A DNA stretch of 64,000 nt from Pseudomonas sp. UBA1879 (GCF_002338065.1 NZ_DDHJ01000004.1:1-64000); one strand, 5' to 3'. Counted from the first letter of the stretch, positions 1 to 9,278 are shown. Translations and numbers: made by a program. Notes: generated from the letters alone by a model not told the origin.

Positions 1-34
1 GGATCAGCCACAGATGTGTTGCTGACACTCAGCA

Positions 35-58
35 TTCGCCAGCAAGCCGGCTCCTACA
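35..58. repeat. REP-type repeat, single arm
   Basis: A stretch reading CGCCAGCAAGCCGGCTCC then TACAG matches the arm that recurs at about 35981–36005 and 37891–37912. It lies just past the 3' end of the chemoreceptor gene and is probably half of an intergenic REP pair whose partner lies outside the window. Confidence 0.55.
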
Positions 59-86
59 GAAAACGGCAACGCTTCGCGTGCGTCCG

Positions 87-2228
87 TTACACCCTGAACT
101 GATTGATCAACCGACGCTGTTGCTCTGCCAGTTTGGTCAACTCCGCACTCGCCTGGCTCGACTCATCCGCGCCGCCCGCCACTTCGTTGGCCACCTGACC
201 AATGTTGATCACGTTGCGGTTGATGTCGTCGGCCACGGCGCTTTGTTCTTCGGCGGCGCTGGCGATCTGGGTGTTCATGTCGTTGATCACCGACACGGCC
301 TTGGTGATACTTTCCAGCGCCTGCGCCGCTTCGGCCGCATGGCCCACGCTCTCGTCGGTCTTGGTCTGACTGTCTTCCATGACCTTCACGACCTGCCGGG
401 TGCCGCTTTGCAGCGCCTGAATCATGTTCTGGATTTCTTCGGTCGCCTGTTGCGTCTTCTGCGCCAGGTTGCGCACTTCATCGGCCACAACCGCGAAGCC
501 GCGGCCTTGTTCGCCCGCCCGCGCCGCTTCGATGGCCGCGTTCAGCGCCAGCAGGTTGGTCTGCTCGGCGATGCCGCGGATAGCGGTCAGGATCGCATTG
601 ATGTTCTCGCTGTCTTTGGCCAGCGTCTGCACGACGCCGACCGCACGCCCGATTTCCACGGCCAGCTCGCTGATGGAGTTCGAGGTGTTGTGCACGATGC
701 GCATGCCCTGGTGCGCGGCATCGTCCGCATGGTTCGCGGCTTGTGCGGCTTGGGTCGCGTTACGCGCCACGTCCTGAGCCGTCGCCGTCATTTCGTGCAC
801 GGCCGTCGCCACCAGATCGATCTCGGCCATCTGCTTGTGCACGCCGTTGTTCGTGCGGATGGCGATATCGGCGGTGTGTTCGGACGAATCGCTGACCTTC
901 TGCACCGAGGTCACCACTTGGCTGATCATGACCTGCAGCTTGCCGAGGAAGGTGTTGAAGCCCGTGGCGATCGCCCCAAGTTCGTCGGCACGATCGCTGG
1001 TGAGGCGCCGCGTCAGATCACCTTCGCCTTTGGCAATGTCGTCGAGCATCACCACCATCTGCTTCAGTGGCCGGGCGATCCCGCGCCCTACGAACCAGAC
1101 GATCAGCAGACCCAGTGCGGCGATCAGCAGGCCGACCATGGTCATGCCGAAAATGTCGGTTTCACGCTGATGGGCCAGGTCTTTTTGCAGCGCTTGCAAG
1201 TCGGCCATCACCGCGTTGACCGGCACCCGGATCATCAACGTCCAGCGCGCATCCGTTTCACCAATGCCGAACGGCAGGTACAGCTCGATATGCCCATGTT
1301 CCTGGTCGATGTCGTAGCTCACTTCGCCCTTGACGATCTTGCTCAGGTTCGCGACTTCGTTGGCGTCGAGGATGTCACTGGCCTTCTCGCCGAGCTTGCC
1401 GGTGTCCTTGGTGTAGGCGACCAGGCGGCCGTTGGTGGCGATCAGCGCCATATCACCCGCACCGTCGTAGAGTTTTTTGTCGGCGCTTTCGAGCATGTCC
1501 TGAATGAAGTTCACCGACAGGTCCGCGCCGACGATGCCCTGAAACTTGCCGTCGAGCATGATCGGCTCGATGAACGACGACAGCATGACCATCTTGTCGC
1601 CGACCTTATACGGCGCCGGGTCGATCACGCAGGGTTTGCGGGTTTCACGCGAGCACAGGTAGTACTCGCTGGAGCGAATGCCGGTGGAGAGGATTTTGGT
1701 GTCTTCGAGGCTGGCGAGTTTTTCCAGCTTGAATGTGCCGTCCGGTTTGCGATACCACCAGGCCATGAGGCGGCCGTCCTTAGGGTCGACGCCGGTGATC
1801 GGCGTTTCAGCGTAGGCAGCGTCGTTGTGATCCAGCGCGTCTTTTTCCCAGCCGATGTAGGCACCGAGAATTTTCGGATTTTGCACCACGGTTTCGTGCA
1901 ACACGTTGAGCAGATGCTCGCGGCTGACTTTCAACAGCGGCTCGCCCTTGCTGTCCTTCATGCCCAACGCGGCGTTCACCGTGGCGAGGCCGGCCGCGGT
2001 GTGCAGCGGCGCTTCCAGTTCGCGCTGGATTTCACTGGCCTGGGTGCGCGCAATGGCGGTCAGGCGTTGCTGGATCGCCTGTTCGAACTGAGCGGTTGTG
2101 CGTTTATCCACGAGCGCCTGTGTGCGCGCACCGGAAAACAGCGAATACAGAACGAGGGCCGCCACTACGCTGAGCACAATAGCGCCTGCCAATGCGGCAA
2201 CTGAGGACTGGATCGATTTGAACTTCAT
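87..2228 (-). CDS. Methyl-accepting chemotaxis protein with dCache-like sensor
   Basis: 713-aa chemoreceptor. An N-terminal membrane anchor (about residues 9–31) is followed by a large periplasmic domain of the size and pattern of dCache ligand-binding modules, a second membrane segment (about 365–385), a HAMP linker beginning near GRGIARPLKQM, and a long cytoplasmic coiled coil with the conserved hairpin tip NLLALNAAIEAARAGE. The family signals through CheW and CheA to the flagellar motor. The ligand cannot be read from sequence; many Pseudomonas dCache receptors bind amino acids or organic acids. Monocistronic; start chosen at the ATG just before the first membrane segment. Confidence 0.93.
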   Translation of the reverse strand: MKFKSIQSSVAALAGAIVLSVVAALVLYSLFSGARTQALVDKRTTAQFEQAIQQRLTAIARTQASEIQRELEAPLHTAAGLATVNAALGMKDSKGEPLLKVSREHLLNVLHETVVQNPKILGAYIGWEKDALDHNDAAYAETPITGVDPKDGRLMAWWYRKPDGTFKLEKLASLEDTKILSTGIRSSEYYLCSRETRKPCVIDPAPYKVGDKMVMLSSFIEPIMLDGKFQGIVGADLSVNFIQDMLESADKKLYDGAGDMALIATNGRLVAYTKDTGKLGEKASDILDANEVANLSKIVKGEVSYDIDQEHGHIELYLPFGIGETDARWTLMIRVPVNAVMADLQALQKDLAHQRETDIFGMTMVGLLIAALGLLIVWFVGRGIARPLKQMVVMLDDIAKGEGDLTRRLTSDRADELGAIATGFNTFLGKLQVMISQVVTSVQKVSDSSEHTADIAIRTNNGVHKQMAEIDLVATAVHEMTATAQDVARNATQAAQAANHADDAAHQGMRIVHNTSNSISELAVEIGRAVGVVQTLAKDSENINAILTAIRGIAEQTNLLALNAAIEAARAGEQGRGFAVVADEVRNLAQKTQQATEEIQNMIQALQSGTRQVVKVMEDSQTKTDESVGHAAEAAQALESITKAVSVINDMNTQIASAAEEQSAVADDINRNVINIGQVANEVAGGADESSQASAELTKLAEQQRRLINQFRV

Positions 2229-2532
2229 GGTAGCTCCGGACAGGGCATTGCGCCTGAAGGAGATATCGCCTTATCGCGAACTTTAATGAGCGCATTCCGA
2301 CGAAGTGGCCGCTTTTGAACGGGACGGGTCGTAATTGGGCATGTCGCTCGCAGCCCAACAATTCCAAGGGGTTCAATCGTTCGTCAGCGGCACTGCAGGA
2401 ACTAAGGGAAATGTTTTGTCTCTGTTACATGCGTGCCATTTTTATCGGCTGTTCACATGGCAAACGGCTTCTATCTGGCACTTGTCGGGCGTACCGCCTA
2501 GCATGAACGCCTTGTTTTTACGGAGATACAAA
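2229..2532. other. Intergenic region between divergent genes
   Basis: About 300 bp between the chemoreceptor and the divergent M48 lipoprotein gene. It must hold both promoters. I see no clear operator, repeat or hairpin. Confidence 0.5.
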
Positions 2533-3351
2533 ATGCGCAAGACCTTTGCTCTTTGTGCCTTGAGCGCAGCGCTGCTGGTGGCAGGCTGTCAGGCCGTGAA
2601 CACCACCAGCGGAGACGCGGTGGGCGTCGAACGCAAGCAGTACATGTTCAGCATGCTGTCGACCGATCAGGTTAACCAGATGTATGCGCAGTCCTATCAG
2701 CAGACGGTCAGCGAGGCGTCGTCCAAAGGCGTGCTGGACAAAGACAGCGAAGAGGCCAAGCGCGTGCAGGCCGTCGCCAAGCGTCTGATCGCACAAGCGC
2801 CGAAGCTGCGTCCGGATGCCGCGCAGTGGCAGTGGGACGTGAACCTGATCAAGAGTGACGAGCTCAACGCCAACTGCGGACCCGGCGGAAAAATCATTGT
2901 CTACAGCGGTCTGATCGACACCCTCAAACTCAGCGACGACGAGCTGGCGGCTGTGATGGGGCATGAAATTGCCCACGCATTGCGTGAGCACGGTCGTGAA
3001 GCGATGTCCAAGGCCTACGGCATTCAGATGGCCAAGACCGGCGCCGGTTCGCTGCTCGGTCTGGGGCAGGACAGCCTGGCGCTGGCTGACACCGTGGTCA
3101 ATTACAGCCTGACCTTGCCCAACAGCCGCGCCAATGAAAACGAAGCGGATCTGATCGGACTGGAGCTGTCGGCTCGCGCCGGTTATAACCCCAATGCCGC
3201 TATCACCCTGTGGCAGAAGATGCAGGCACAGGCGGGGGCATCGCAGCCGGAATTCATGAGCACTCACCCGGCGTCATCCAACCGGATCGCTTCGTTGCAG
3301 GCCGCGATCCCGAAGGTGATGCCGCTCTATGAGCAAGCGCCGAAGGGGTGA
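2533..3351 (+). CDS. M48 family metallopeptidase lipoprotein
   Basis: 272-aa secreted lipoprotein. The start at 2533 follows a good ribosome-binding site (GGAG at 2522) and gives a signal peptide ending in a lipobox (LLVAGC|Q). The zinc-protease motif HEIAH is followed by the downstream glutamate region NENEAD, as in the M48 group that includes LoiP and BepA. Such proteins act at the outer membrane in quality control of envelope proteins. The frame stays open upstream, but that stretch lacks a ribosome-binding site and does not look coding. Confidence 0.88.
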   Translation: MRKTFALCALSAALLVAGCQAVNTTSGDAVGVERKQYMFSMLSTDQVNQMYAQSYQQTVSEASSKGVLDKDSEEAKRVQAVAKRLIAQAPKLRPDAAQWQWDVNLIKSDELNANCGPGGKIIVYSGLIDTLKLSDDELAAVMGHEIAHALREHGREAMSKAYGIQMAKTGAGSLLGLGQDSLALADTVVNYSLTLPNSRANENEADLIGLELSARAGYNPNAAITLWQKMQAQAGASQPEFMSTHPASSNRIASLQAAIPKVMPLYEQAPKG

Positions 3352-3375
3352 TTGGCTGAAGTGCGCCGCTTGATC

Positions 3376-3483
3376 TGTGGGAGACGCCGGAGGTAAGACG
3401 GCAGCGACTGCGATGTGTCAGTGTCGATGCGTTGTCTGGCACACCGCCTTCGCTGCCGTCGTACCTCCGGCGTCTCTCACAGG
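3376..3483. repeat. Long imperfect inverted repeat between convergent genes
   Basis: The arms 3376–3407 and 3450–3483 are near-perfect inverted copies (core GAGACGCCGGAGGTA... pairing with ...TACCTCCGGCGTCTC). They are separated by about 42 bp. The repeat lies between the convergent M48 and GDT1-family genes. The arm differs from the common CGCGGGCAAGCGCGC REP of this window, so it is a second REP family or a bidirectional terminator-like structure. Confidence 0.6.
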
Positions 3484-3545
3484 GAGGGTGCCGTGCCTGA
3501 GATCTCCAGCAAACGCTGAATCTCAGGCAGGAGTCGGGAGGGGAC

Positions 3546-4130
3546 TTACACCCAGCCGCTCACTTGCATCGCCTTGTACACCGCCACGATGGCGAGGATG
3601 AAGAACGCCCCCGCTGCCAGGCGGCGGATCAAGGTGAGGGGCAGCTTTTCCGCCGCGAAGTTACCCGCCAGCACCACCGGCACATTGGCCAGCAGCATGC
3701 CCAGCGTTGTGCCCAGAATCACCAGCCACAAGTACGAATACTGCGCCGCCAGCATGACCGTCGCGATCTGCGTCTTGTCGCCGATTTCGGCGAGGAAGAA
3801 CGCGATCAGCGTGGTCATGAACGGGCCGAATTTGCGGCCGGTGTTCGCTTCGTCGTCGTCCATTTTGTCTGGAACCAGCGTCCACAATGCAGTGGCGGTG
3901 AAGCTCGCGGCTAGGATCCAGTGCAGCACGGCGTCGGACAGGAAGCTGCTGAACCAGGCGCCGACGGCACCGGCGGCTGCGTGGTTGGCGAGCGTGGCTG
4001 CGACTATGCCAGCAATGATCGGCCAGGGCTTGCGAAAGCGGGCTGCGAGAATGAGCGCGAGGAGTTGGGTCTTGTCACCGATTTCGGCCAGTGCGACGAC
4101 TGCGGTGGGGACCAACAGGGATTCCAGCAT
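3546..4130 (-). CDS. GDT1/TMEM165 family membrane protein, probable Mn2+ exporter
   Basis: 194-aa membrane protein with two tandem halves, each carrying the family signature EIGDKTQ (at about residues 16–22 and 113–119), and about six hydrophobic segments. Family members move Mn2+ or Ca2+ across membranes; bacterial ones (MneA type) export manganese. The gene is preceded by a yybP-ykoY riboswitch, which independently supports a manganese role. The ribosome-binding site (AGGA) sits directly downstream of a stem that can form in the leader. Confidence 0.88.
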   Translation of the reverse strand: MLESLLVPTAVVALAEIGDKTQLLALILAARFRKPWPIIAGIVAATLANHAAAGAVGAWFSSFLSDAVLHWILAASFTATALWTLVPDKMDDDEANTGRKFGPFMTTLIAFFLAEIGDKTQIATVMLAAQYSYLWLVILGTTLGMLLANVPVVLAGNFAAEKLPLTLIRRLAAGAFFILAIVAVYKAMQVSGWV

Positions 4131-4143
4131 CAGGGTTTCCTAA

Positions 4144-4218
4144 GGGGCGGGACAACACGGCTATGACACGTACAACCTCCCCGCCCCGGGTCAGGATGTT
4201 CGTGTCATAGGTCTTGTC
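4144..4218 (-). promoter_or_regulatory. Putative riboswitch expression platform with alternative hairpins
   Basis: Between the manganese aptamer and the start codon two mutually exclusive structures can be drawn. One pairs CTATGACACG (4161–4170) with CGTGTCATAG (4201–4210), extended by GACAA/TTGTC (4151–4155 with 4214–4218). The other pairs GGGGCGGG (4144–4151) with CCCGCCCC (4180–4187), which would sit immediately upstream of the AGGA ribosome-binding site. The pairings are visible; the switching is inferred. Confidence 0.55.
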
Positions 4219-4239
4219 AAACCGCTGATCCGTCTAATG

Positions 4240-4335
4240 CGGATTCTGGGTCGCACGCACCATGGTCTGGAGACCAAGTATGTTGATGCGCGCCGGACGA
4301 GCGTGGCGCTCGTGGGAGACTACTCCCCTAGGACG
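4240..4335 (-). ncRNA. yybP-ykoY manganese riboswitch aptamer
   Basis: On the minus strand the leader reads TAGGGGAGTAGTC (complement of about 4318–4330), then a small hairpin, then ATCAACATACTTGGTC (complement of about 4272–4287). These are the two conserved internal-loop strands of the yybP-ykoY family, in the right order and spacing. The family senses Mn2+ and commonly controls exporters such as MntP and GDT1-type proteins, as here. Boundaries are approximate. Confidence 0.85.
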
Positions 4336-4379
4336 GAGCGGATTCTGCCTACCGAAATTTGGTTCGGCAAGCGTTAATT

Positions 4380-5381
4380 TCACGCGCGTTTGGCGCGATA
4401 AATCCGGAAGCCATTCCCTTCGGCCATGACGGCACATACGCCAAGATGCTGCTCGATGATCGGCTGGTAGCGCAGGAAGCTGTTCGCGACCAAGCGCAGT
4501 TCGCCGCTTTTTTTCAGATGTTGGCGTGCTTTTCTCAGCAGGTTTTCAGTGGCGGCGTAATCCGTGTGTACCCCGGTGTGAAAGGGCGGATTGGTCAGAA
4601 TGACGTCCAGGTATTCGGGCGCGGCGTCGATGCCGTCGCCGGTAATGACCTCAGCTTCCATACCATTGGCTGCCAACGTCAAACGGCTGCTCGCCGTGGC
4701 GAAGGCGTCAACGTCAAGCAACGTCACCTTCATGTCGGGGTTGCGCCGTTTGACCGCAGCACCCAGAACGCCCGCGCCGCAGCCGAAGTCGAGCAAATGG
4801 CCAGTGGGCAGGCGATCAAGGTTGTCCAACAGCAGAGCAGACCCACGATCCAGGCGGCCATGGCTGAACACGCCGGGGAGGCTGACGACTTTCAATGGGC
4901 CGCCTGGCATTTCGATCTCGAAATGTTTGGCAAGACTGTTCAGCTCAACGGGGTGGGGAGCTTTTTCCACGGTGACCTGCCACAGCTGGCAATGCCGGGC
5001 GCTGTCGAGTTTGCGCGCGCGACCGAAGGGGCTGAGCTGGCGGGCCGCCGCTTCGATGCCTGCGCGTTTTTCCCCCACCAGGAATAATTCGCGACCCGCC
5101 AGCCGTGACGCCAGGGCATTGAGCAGGTAGTCGGTGAGGTCTTTGGCTTTAGGCAGGAACAGCACCGCAGCCTCTAAGGGCTCAGTAGGGGCGTCGGTGC
5201 CGAAATGGATACGACCGCCGAAGCGGGTGTCCAGCGCGGCAAAATCCCCCCCATGCCAGCTCCACCCACGCGCGTTGGGCAGCGTGCCCAGTAAGTCATC
5301 GGCGGGAAGGTTGGCGAGCAGCAACGAACCCTGAAAAAGCTCGGCCTGACGGAGTAACACTTCACTGCGCGGGTCCATCAT
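4380..5381 (-). CDS. rsmC: 16S rRNA m2G1207 methyltransferase RsmC
   Basis: 333 aa, the usual length for RsmC. An N-terminal degenerate methyltransferase-like half is followed by a catalytic Rossmann half with the SAM-binding motif LLDFGCGAG (near residue 195) and the base-N-methyltransferase motif NPPFH. The enzyme methylates N2 of G1207 in 30S subunits using SAM. It is transcribed towards the riboswitch leader of the next gene. The neighbour pair rsmC and a GDT1-family gene is common in pseudomonads as far as I recall. Confidence 0.92.
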   Translation of the reverse strand: MMDPRSEVLLRQAELFQGSLLLANLPADDLLGTLPNARGWSWHGGDFAALDTRFGGRIHFGTDAPTEPLEAAVLFLPKAKDLTDYLLNALASRLAGRELFLVGEKRAGIEAAARQLSPFGRARKLDSARHCQLWQVTVEKAPHPVELNSLAKHFEIEMPGGPLKVVSLPGVFSHGRLDRGSALLLDNLDRLPTGHLLDFGCGAGVLGAAVKRRNPDMKVTLLDVDAFATASSRLTLAANGMEAEVITGDGIDAAPEYLDVILTNPPFHTGVHTDYAATENLLRKARQHLKKSGELRLVANSFLRYQPIIEQHLGVCAVMAEGNGFRIYRAKRA

Positions 5382-5435
5382 CGGCTCCTGAAAAAAGAGC
5401 GGAGTTTAGCAGGAGATGCAGCCGGTACACCTACT

Positions 5436-5511
5436 GTAGGAGCGCGCTTGCCCGCGATGGCGGTGTTCCTGAAGCGTGACACCCCGCCATCGCGGGCAAG
5501 CGCGCTCCTAC
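5436..5511. repeat. REP doublet (inverted pair)
   Basis: Two inverted arms, GTAGGAGCGCGCTTGCCCGCGATGG and its complement, flank a short centre with further ACACC/GGTGT pairing. It lies between the 3' end of hprA and the 5' end of rsmC. The same arm recurs at 35103–35185. Confidence 0.85.
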
Positions 5512-5555
5512 GGCTTTCCGCCAGAATCAAGAGCCGATCTGGATTGCGCAACGGA

Positions 5556-6521
5556 TCAGCCAATCACCCGAATCGGCGCCCCGGCGTAGAACGCGAGAGC
5601 GTTTTCGTTGATTTGGCCGACGATGCGCTGGCGGGCTTCTCGGCTGCCCCATGCGCTGTGCGGGGTGACGATCAGGCGGGGAATGTCGCCGGACAGCAGC
5701 GGGTTTCCATTCACGGGCGGCTCTACCGTCAGCACATCGGTGGCCGCGCCTCCCAGATGGCCGTTGCGCAGGGCATCGGCCAAGGCCTGTTCATTGATCA
5801 GGCCGCCACGGGCCGTGTTGACGATGAACGCATTAGGTTTCATCAGGCCCAGTTCGTGAGCGCCGAGCATGTCGCGGGTGTGTTCGTTGAGCGGGCAGTG
5901 CAGCGTCAGCGCATCCACTTGCGGCAGCAATTCATGCAGCGGCACGCGGTCCGGACGGGCAGGACGCCCCGGAATCTGCCCCAGCACCACACGCATGCCA
6001 AAGGCTTCGGCCAGCTTCGCCACCGCGCCGCCCAGTTCACCATGCCCCAACAGGCCGAGCGTTTTGCCTTCCAGCTCGACAATAGGGAAATCCAGCAGGC
6101 AGAACTGTTTGGATGTCTGCCACTGGCCCTGTTGAATCGCCCGCTGATAATCCGGCAGGCGCGTGGCCATTGCCAACAGCAACATCAGCGCGTGCTGCGC
6201 CACTGAGGGCGTCCCGTAACCCTGGCAGTTGCTGACCACGACGCCATGTCGGCGCGCCGCTTCGAGGTCGACGTTGTTGACACCTGTGGCCGTGACCAGC
6301 ACCAGCTTGAGGTCCGGGCATGCGGCGAACGTGGCAGCATCGATCATGATCTTGTTGGAAATCACTGCATCTGCGCCTTGCAGACGCTCGATCACCTGGT
6401 CCGCGGTGGTGCTCGAATGCAAGACCAGTTCACCGAAGGTTTCACGCCAGGGGGTCAGGTCCAGATCGCCAAGATCCAGAGACGTGTGATCCAGGAAAAC
6501 GGCTCTGCGTTGATTCGACAT
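5556..6521 (-). CDS. hprA: D-isomer-specific 2-hydroxyacid dehydrogenase (hydroxypyruvate reductase)
   Basis: 321 aa from the ATG at 6521; the longer open frame has no coding support. The NAD-binding core carries LGLLGHGELGGAVAKLA (GxGxxG type), and the catalytic Arg/Glu/His set of the family is visible (NTARGG, then EPP, then TPHSAWGS). Closest in pattern to HprA/glycerate dehydrogenase, which reduces hydroxypyruvate or glyoxylate. Divergent from the LysE-type exporter. Substrate choice within the family is uncertain. Confidence 0.82.
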   Translation of the reverse strand: MSNQRRAVFLDHTSLDLGDLDLTPWRETFGELVLHSSTTADQVIERLQGADAVISNKIMIDAATFAACPDLKLVLVTATGVNNVDLEAARRHGVVVSNCQGYGTPSVAQHALMLLLAMATRLPDYQRAIQQGQWQTSKQFCLLDFPIVELEGKTLGLLGHGELGGAVAKLAEAFGMRVVLGQIPGRPARPDRVPLHELLPQVDALTLHCPLNEHTRDMLGAHELGLMKPNAFIVNTARGGLINEQALADALRNGHLGGAATDVLTVEPPVNGNPLLSGDIPRLIVTPHSAWGSREARQRIVGQINENALAFYAGAPIRVIG

Positions 6522-6612
6522 CAGCTGTACCTTTTGCAGGGTGATTTGGGAGCGTAAGGTAGCCAACGTAACAGCACATGTCATTGGCATAAAGAGCCCT
6601 GGAGACCCCTCG

Positions 6613-7242
6613 ATGTACTGGACGGAATTTTTCACTGTCGCCCTCATTCACCTGCTCGCCGTGGCCAGTCCTGGGCCGGACTTTGCGGTAGTCGTGCGCG
6701 AGAGCGTGACCCACGGTCGCAAGGCGGGTACCTATACCGCCATGGGTGTGGGAACCGCGATTCTCTTGCATGTCGGCTATTCACTGCTGGGTATCGGGCT
6801 GATCGTGTCGCAGTCCATCGTGCTGTTTAACGCGTTGAAATGGGCGGCTGCGGCGTACCTGCTGTACATCGGCTTCAAGGCCCTGCGCGCCAAGCCGGCC
6901 AATGCCTCGGACGCGCCGGTCAATATCGCCAAGGGCGAGCGCAGCGCTCGGGGCGCTTACACCGCAGGTTTCGTCACCAATGGCTTGAACCCAAAAGCGA
7001 CGCTGTTTTTCCTGTCGCTGTTCACCGTGGTCATCAACCCGCACACCCCGATGTGGGTTCAGGCCGGCTATGGCGTTTATCTGGCCATCGCAACCGGTCT
7101 GTGGTTCTGCCTCGTCGCACGTCTGTTCAGCCAAGAACGCGTCCGCGCCGGTTTTGCCCGCATGGGGCACTGGTTTGATCGGGCGATGGGCGGGGTGTTG
7201 GTTGCGCTGGGGCTGAAGCTGGCGTTGACCGAGATACATTGA
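6613..7242 (+). CDS. LysE/RhtB family amino-acid exporter
   Basis: 209-aa inner-membrane protein with about six hydrophobic segments. It has the family N-terminal signature ASPGPDFAVVVRES and the conserved GLNPKATLFFLSLF segment in the second half. Family members export amino acids or related metabolites by proton exchange. The start at 6613 follows GGAG; the upstream extension overlaps the hprA promoter region and was rejected. Substrate not predictable. Confidence 0.88.
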   Translation: MYWTEFFTVALIHLLAVASPGPDFAVVVRESVTHGRKAGTYTAMGVGTAILLHVGYSLLGIGLIVSQSIVLFNALKWAAAAYLLYIGFKALRAKPANASDAPVNIAKGERSARGAYTAGFVTNGLNPKATLFFLSLFTVVINPHTPMWVQAGYGVYLAIATGLWFCLVARLFSQERVRAGFARMGHWFDRAMGGVLVALGLKLALTEIH

Positions 7243-7262
7243 GTTCACGATCCCGTTAAGCC

Positions 7263-7349
7263 TGTAGGAGTGAGCGTGCTCGCGATGGTGTCGAGTCAGT
7301 CAGGACAACTGGCTCAGGCCCACTGCTGTCGCGAGCAAGCTCACTCCTA
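7263..7349. repeat. REP doublet (inverted pair)
   Basis: Inverted arms GTAGGAGTGAGCGTGCTCGCGA and the complementary TCGCGAGCAAGCTCACTCCTA flank a short spacer. This is a variant of the window's REP family lying downstream of the exporter gene. The rest of the 345-bp gap up to the acyl-CoA ligase shows only a likely promoter region. Confidence 0.75.
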
Positions 7350-7587
7350 AAGCGAATTTCTTCCGTTTCAACTGATTTAACCGCCGCAATGCCTCGGATA
7401 CTCCCGAGGACTTTCTCCCAAGAGCGGTGCGATCCCGTTCGCGACAAGCCGTTTCACCCTGACAGATGGCGCAACGGCTGCAGGGTCACTCGTCAAACGA
7501 ATCATCCCTTTGGCTGATTTGGCTGGCGAGTGAAGGCCCTAGAGTGCATATTTTCAGCACCGCACATGCCTCTTGAAAGGGATTCTT

Positions 7588-9264
7588 ATGCTGCAGACCC
7601 GCGTGATTCCACCAGCCGATGGCGCGTATCAATACCCTCTTTTAATCAAAAGCCTGCTGCTGTCCGGCAGTCGGTATGAGAAATCGCGGGAAATCGTCTA
7701 CCGGGACCAATCACGCTATTCGTATCTGACCCTCAACGAGCGCATCTGCAGACTGGCCAATGTGCTGACCGAGGCGGGGGTGAAAGCAGGTGATACCGTG
7801 GCGGTCATGGATTGGGACAGCCACCGGTATCTGGAATGCATGTTTGCCATTCCCATGATTGGCGCGGTGATTCACACCATCAACGTGCGCCTGTCGCCGG
7901 ATCAGATCCTGTTCACCATGAACCACGCTGAAGACCGGTTCGTGCTGGTCAACAGTGAATTCGTTCCGCTCTACAACAGCTTCGCCAGCAGGCTGACCAC
8001 CGTCAGGAACACTCTGTTACTGACCGACACGGCCGACAAGACTGCCGACCTGCCCAATCTCGTGGGCGAATACGAGACCCTGCTGGCGGCGGCGAGTCCG
8101 CATTACCGTTTCGAAGATTTCGACGAGAACTCGGTGGCGACGACCTTTTACACCACGGGCACCACCGGCAACCCCAAAGGCGTGTACTTCACCCATCGTC
8201 AGTTGGTCCTGCACACCCTGGCCGTTGCCACCATCATGGGCAGCGTCGAGGGGCAGTTGCGCACCGACAAGGTGTACATGCCGATCACCCCGATGTTTCA
8301 CGTTCACGCCTGGGGTGTGCCGTACGCGGCGACCATGCTGGGTGTGAAACAGGTCTATCCCGGGCGCTATGACCCGGAACTGCTGGTCGAGCTGTGGCGT
8401 AAGGAGAGGGTCACCTTCTCCCACTGCGTGCCTACCATCCTGCAAATGGTGCTCAACGCCAAGGCTGCCAAGGACGTGGACTTCACGGGCTGGAACATCA
8501 TCATCGGTGGCAGCTCTCTCAACCGTTCGCTGTACGAAGCAGCCAAGGCCAAGGGCATTCAGTTGAGTGGCGCCTACGGCATGTCCGAAACCGGTCCGCT
8601 GGTCTCGGTGGCGCACCTGAATGACGAATTGCTGGCGGGCAGCGAAGACGAGCGCATCACCTATCGAATCAAGGCCGGTACGCCCGGTGTGCTGGTGGAA
8701 GCAGCGATTGTCGACAGCGAAGGCCACTTCTTGCCGTCCGATGGCGAGACCCAAGGCGAGTTGGTGTTGCGAGCGCCGTGGCTGACCGGAAGCTACTACA
8801 ACGAGCCGCAAAAGGGCGCCGAGCTGTGGGCCGGCGGCTGGCTGCACACGGGGGACGTAGCGACGCTCGACAGCATGGGCGGCATCGACATTCGCGACCG
8901 CATCAAAGACGTGATCAAAACCGGCGGGGAGTGGGTGTCTTCGCTGGAGCTGGAAGATTTGTGCAGCCGCCATCCGGGTGTGCGCGAAGTGGCGGTGGTC
9001 GGGATCGCCGATCCGCAGTGGGGCGAGCGCCCATTTGCGTTACTCGTGGTGCGCGAAGGTCACGAGGTCGACGCCAAGGCCTTGAAAGAACACCTGAAAC
9101 CGTTCGTGGAACAGGGGCACATTAACAAGTGGGCAATCCCGAGCCAGATCGCCCTTGTTACTGAAATTCCCAAGACCAGTGTCGGCAAGCTCGACAAGAA
9201 AAAAATACGCCTCGACATCCTCGAATGGCAGAGCACAAACAGCGCTTTCCTCTCGACCCTCTGA
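7588..9264 (+). CDS. Medium/long-chain fatty acid–CoA ligase
   Basis: 558-aa ANL-superfamily adenylating enzyme. The P-loop-like motif TTGTTGNPKGV lies near residue 190, the A5 region GAYGMSETGP near 330, the hinge DRIKDVIKTGGEW near 445 and the C-terminal catalytic lysine in KTSVGKLDKK. It activates fatty acids to acyl-CoA with ATP. The start at 7588 follows AAGGGA. Order with the DUF1302/DUF1329 pair and the MalT-like regulator resembles the P. putida locus around PP_0763–PP_0767 (from memory), suggesting a shared lipid-use function. Confidence 0.88.
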   Translation: MLQTRVIPPADGAYQYPLLIKSLLLSGSRYEKSREIVYRDQSRYSYLTLNERICRLANVLTEAGVKAGDTVAVMDWDSHRYLECMFAIPMIGAVIHTINVRLSPDQILFTMNHAEDRFVLVNSEFVPLYNSFASRLTTVRNTLLLTDTADKTADLPNLVGEYETLLAAASPHYRFEDFDENSVATTFYTTGTTGNPKGVYFTHRQLVLHTLAVATIMGSVEGQLRTDKVYMPITPMFHVHAWGVPYAATMLGVKQVYPGRYDPELLVELWRKERVTFSHCVPTILQMVLNAKAAKDVDFTGWNIIIGGSSLNRSLYEAAKAKGIQLSGAYGMSETGPLVSVAHLNDELLAGSEDERITYRIKAGTPGVLVEAAIVDSEGHFLPSDGETQGELVLRAPWLTGSYYNEPQKGAELWAGGWLHTGDVATLDSMGGIDIRDRIKDVIKTGGEWVSSLELEDLCSRHPGVREVAVVGIADPQWGERPFALLVVREGHEVDAKALKEHLKPFVEQGHINKWAIPSQIALVTEIPKTSVGKLDKKKIRLDILEWQSTNSAFLSTL

Positions 9265-9278
9265 GTCATCCTCACCCC

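Noticed and set aside
78..2204. A 708-codon open frame on the plus strand opposite the chemoreceptor
   Set aside because: It is the mirror of a high-GC chemoreceptor gene. Its His/Arg/Gly-rich composition matches no protein family, while the minus-strand frame has every MCP domain.
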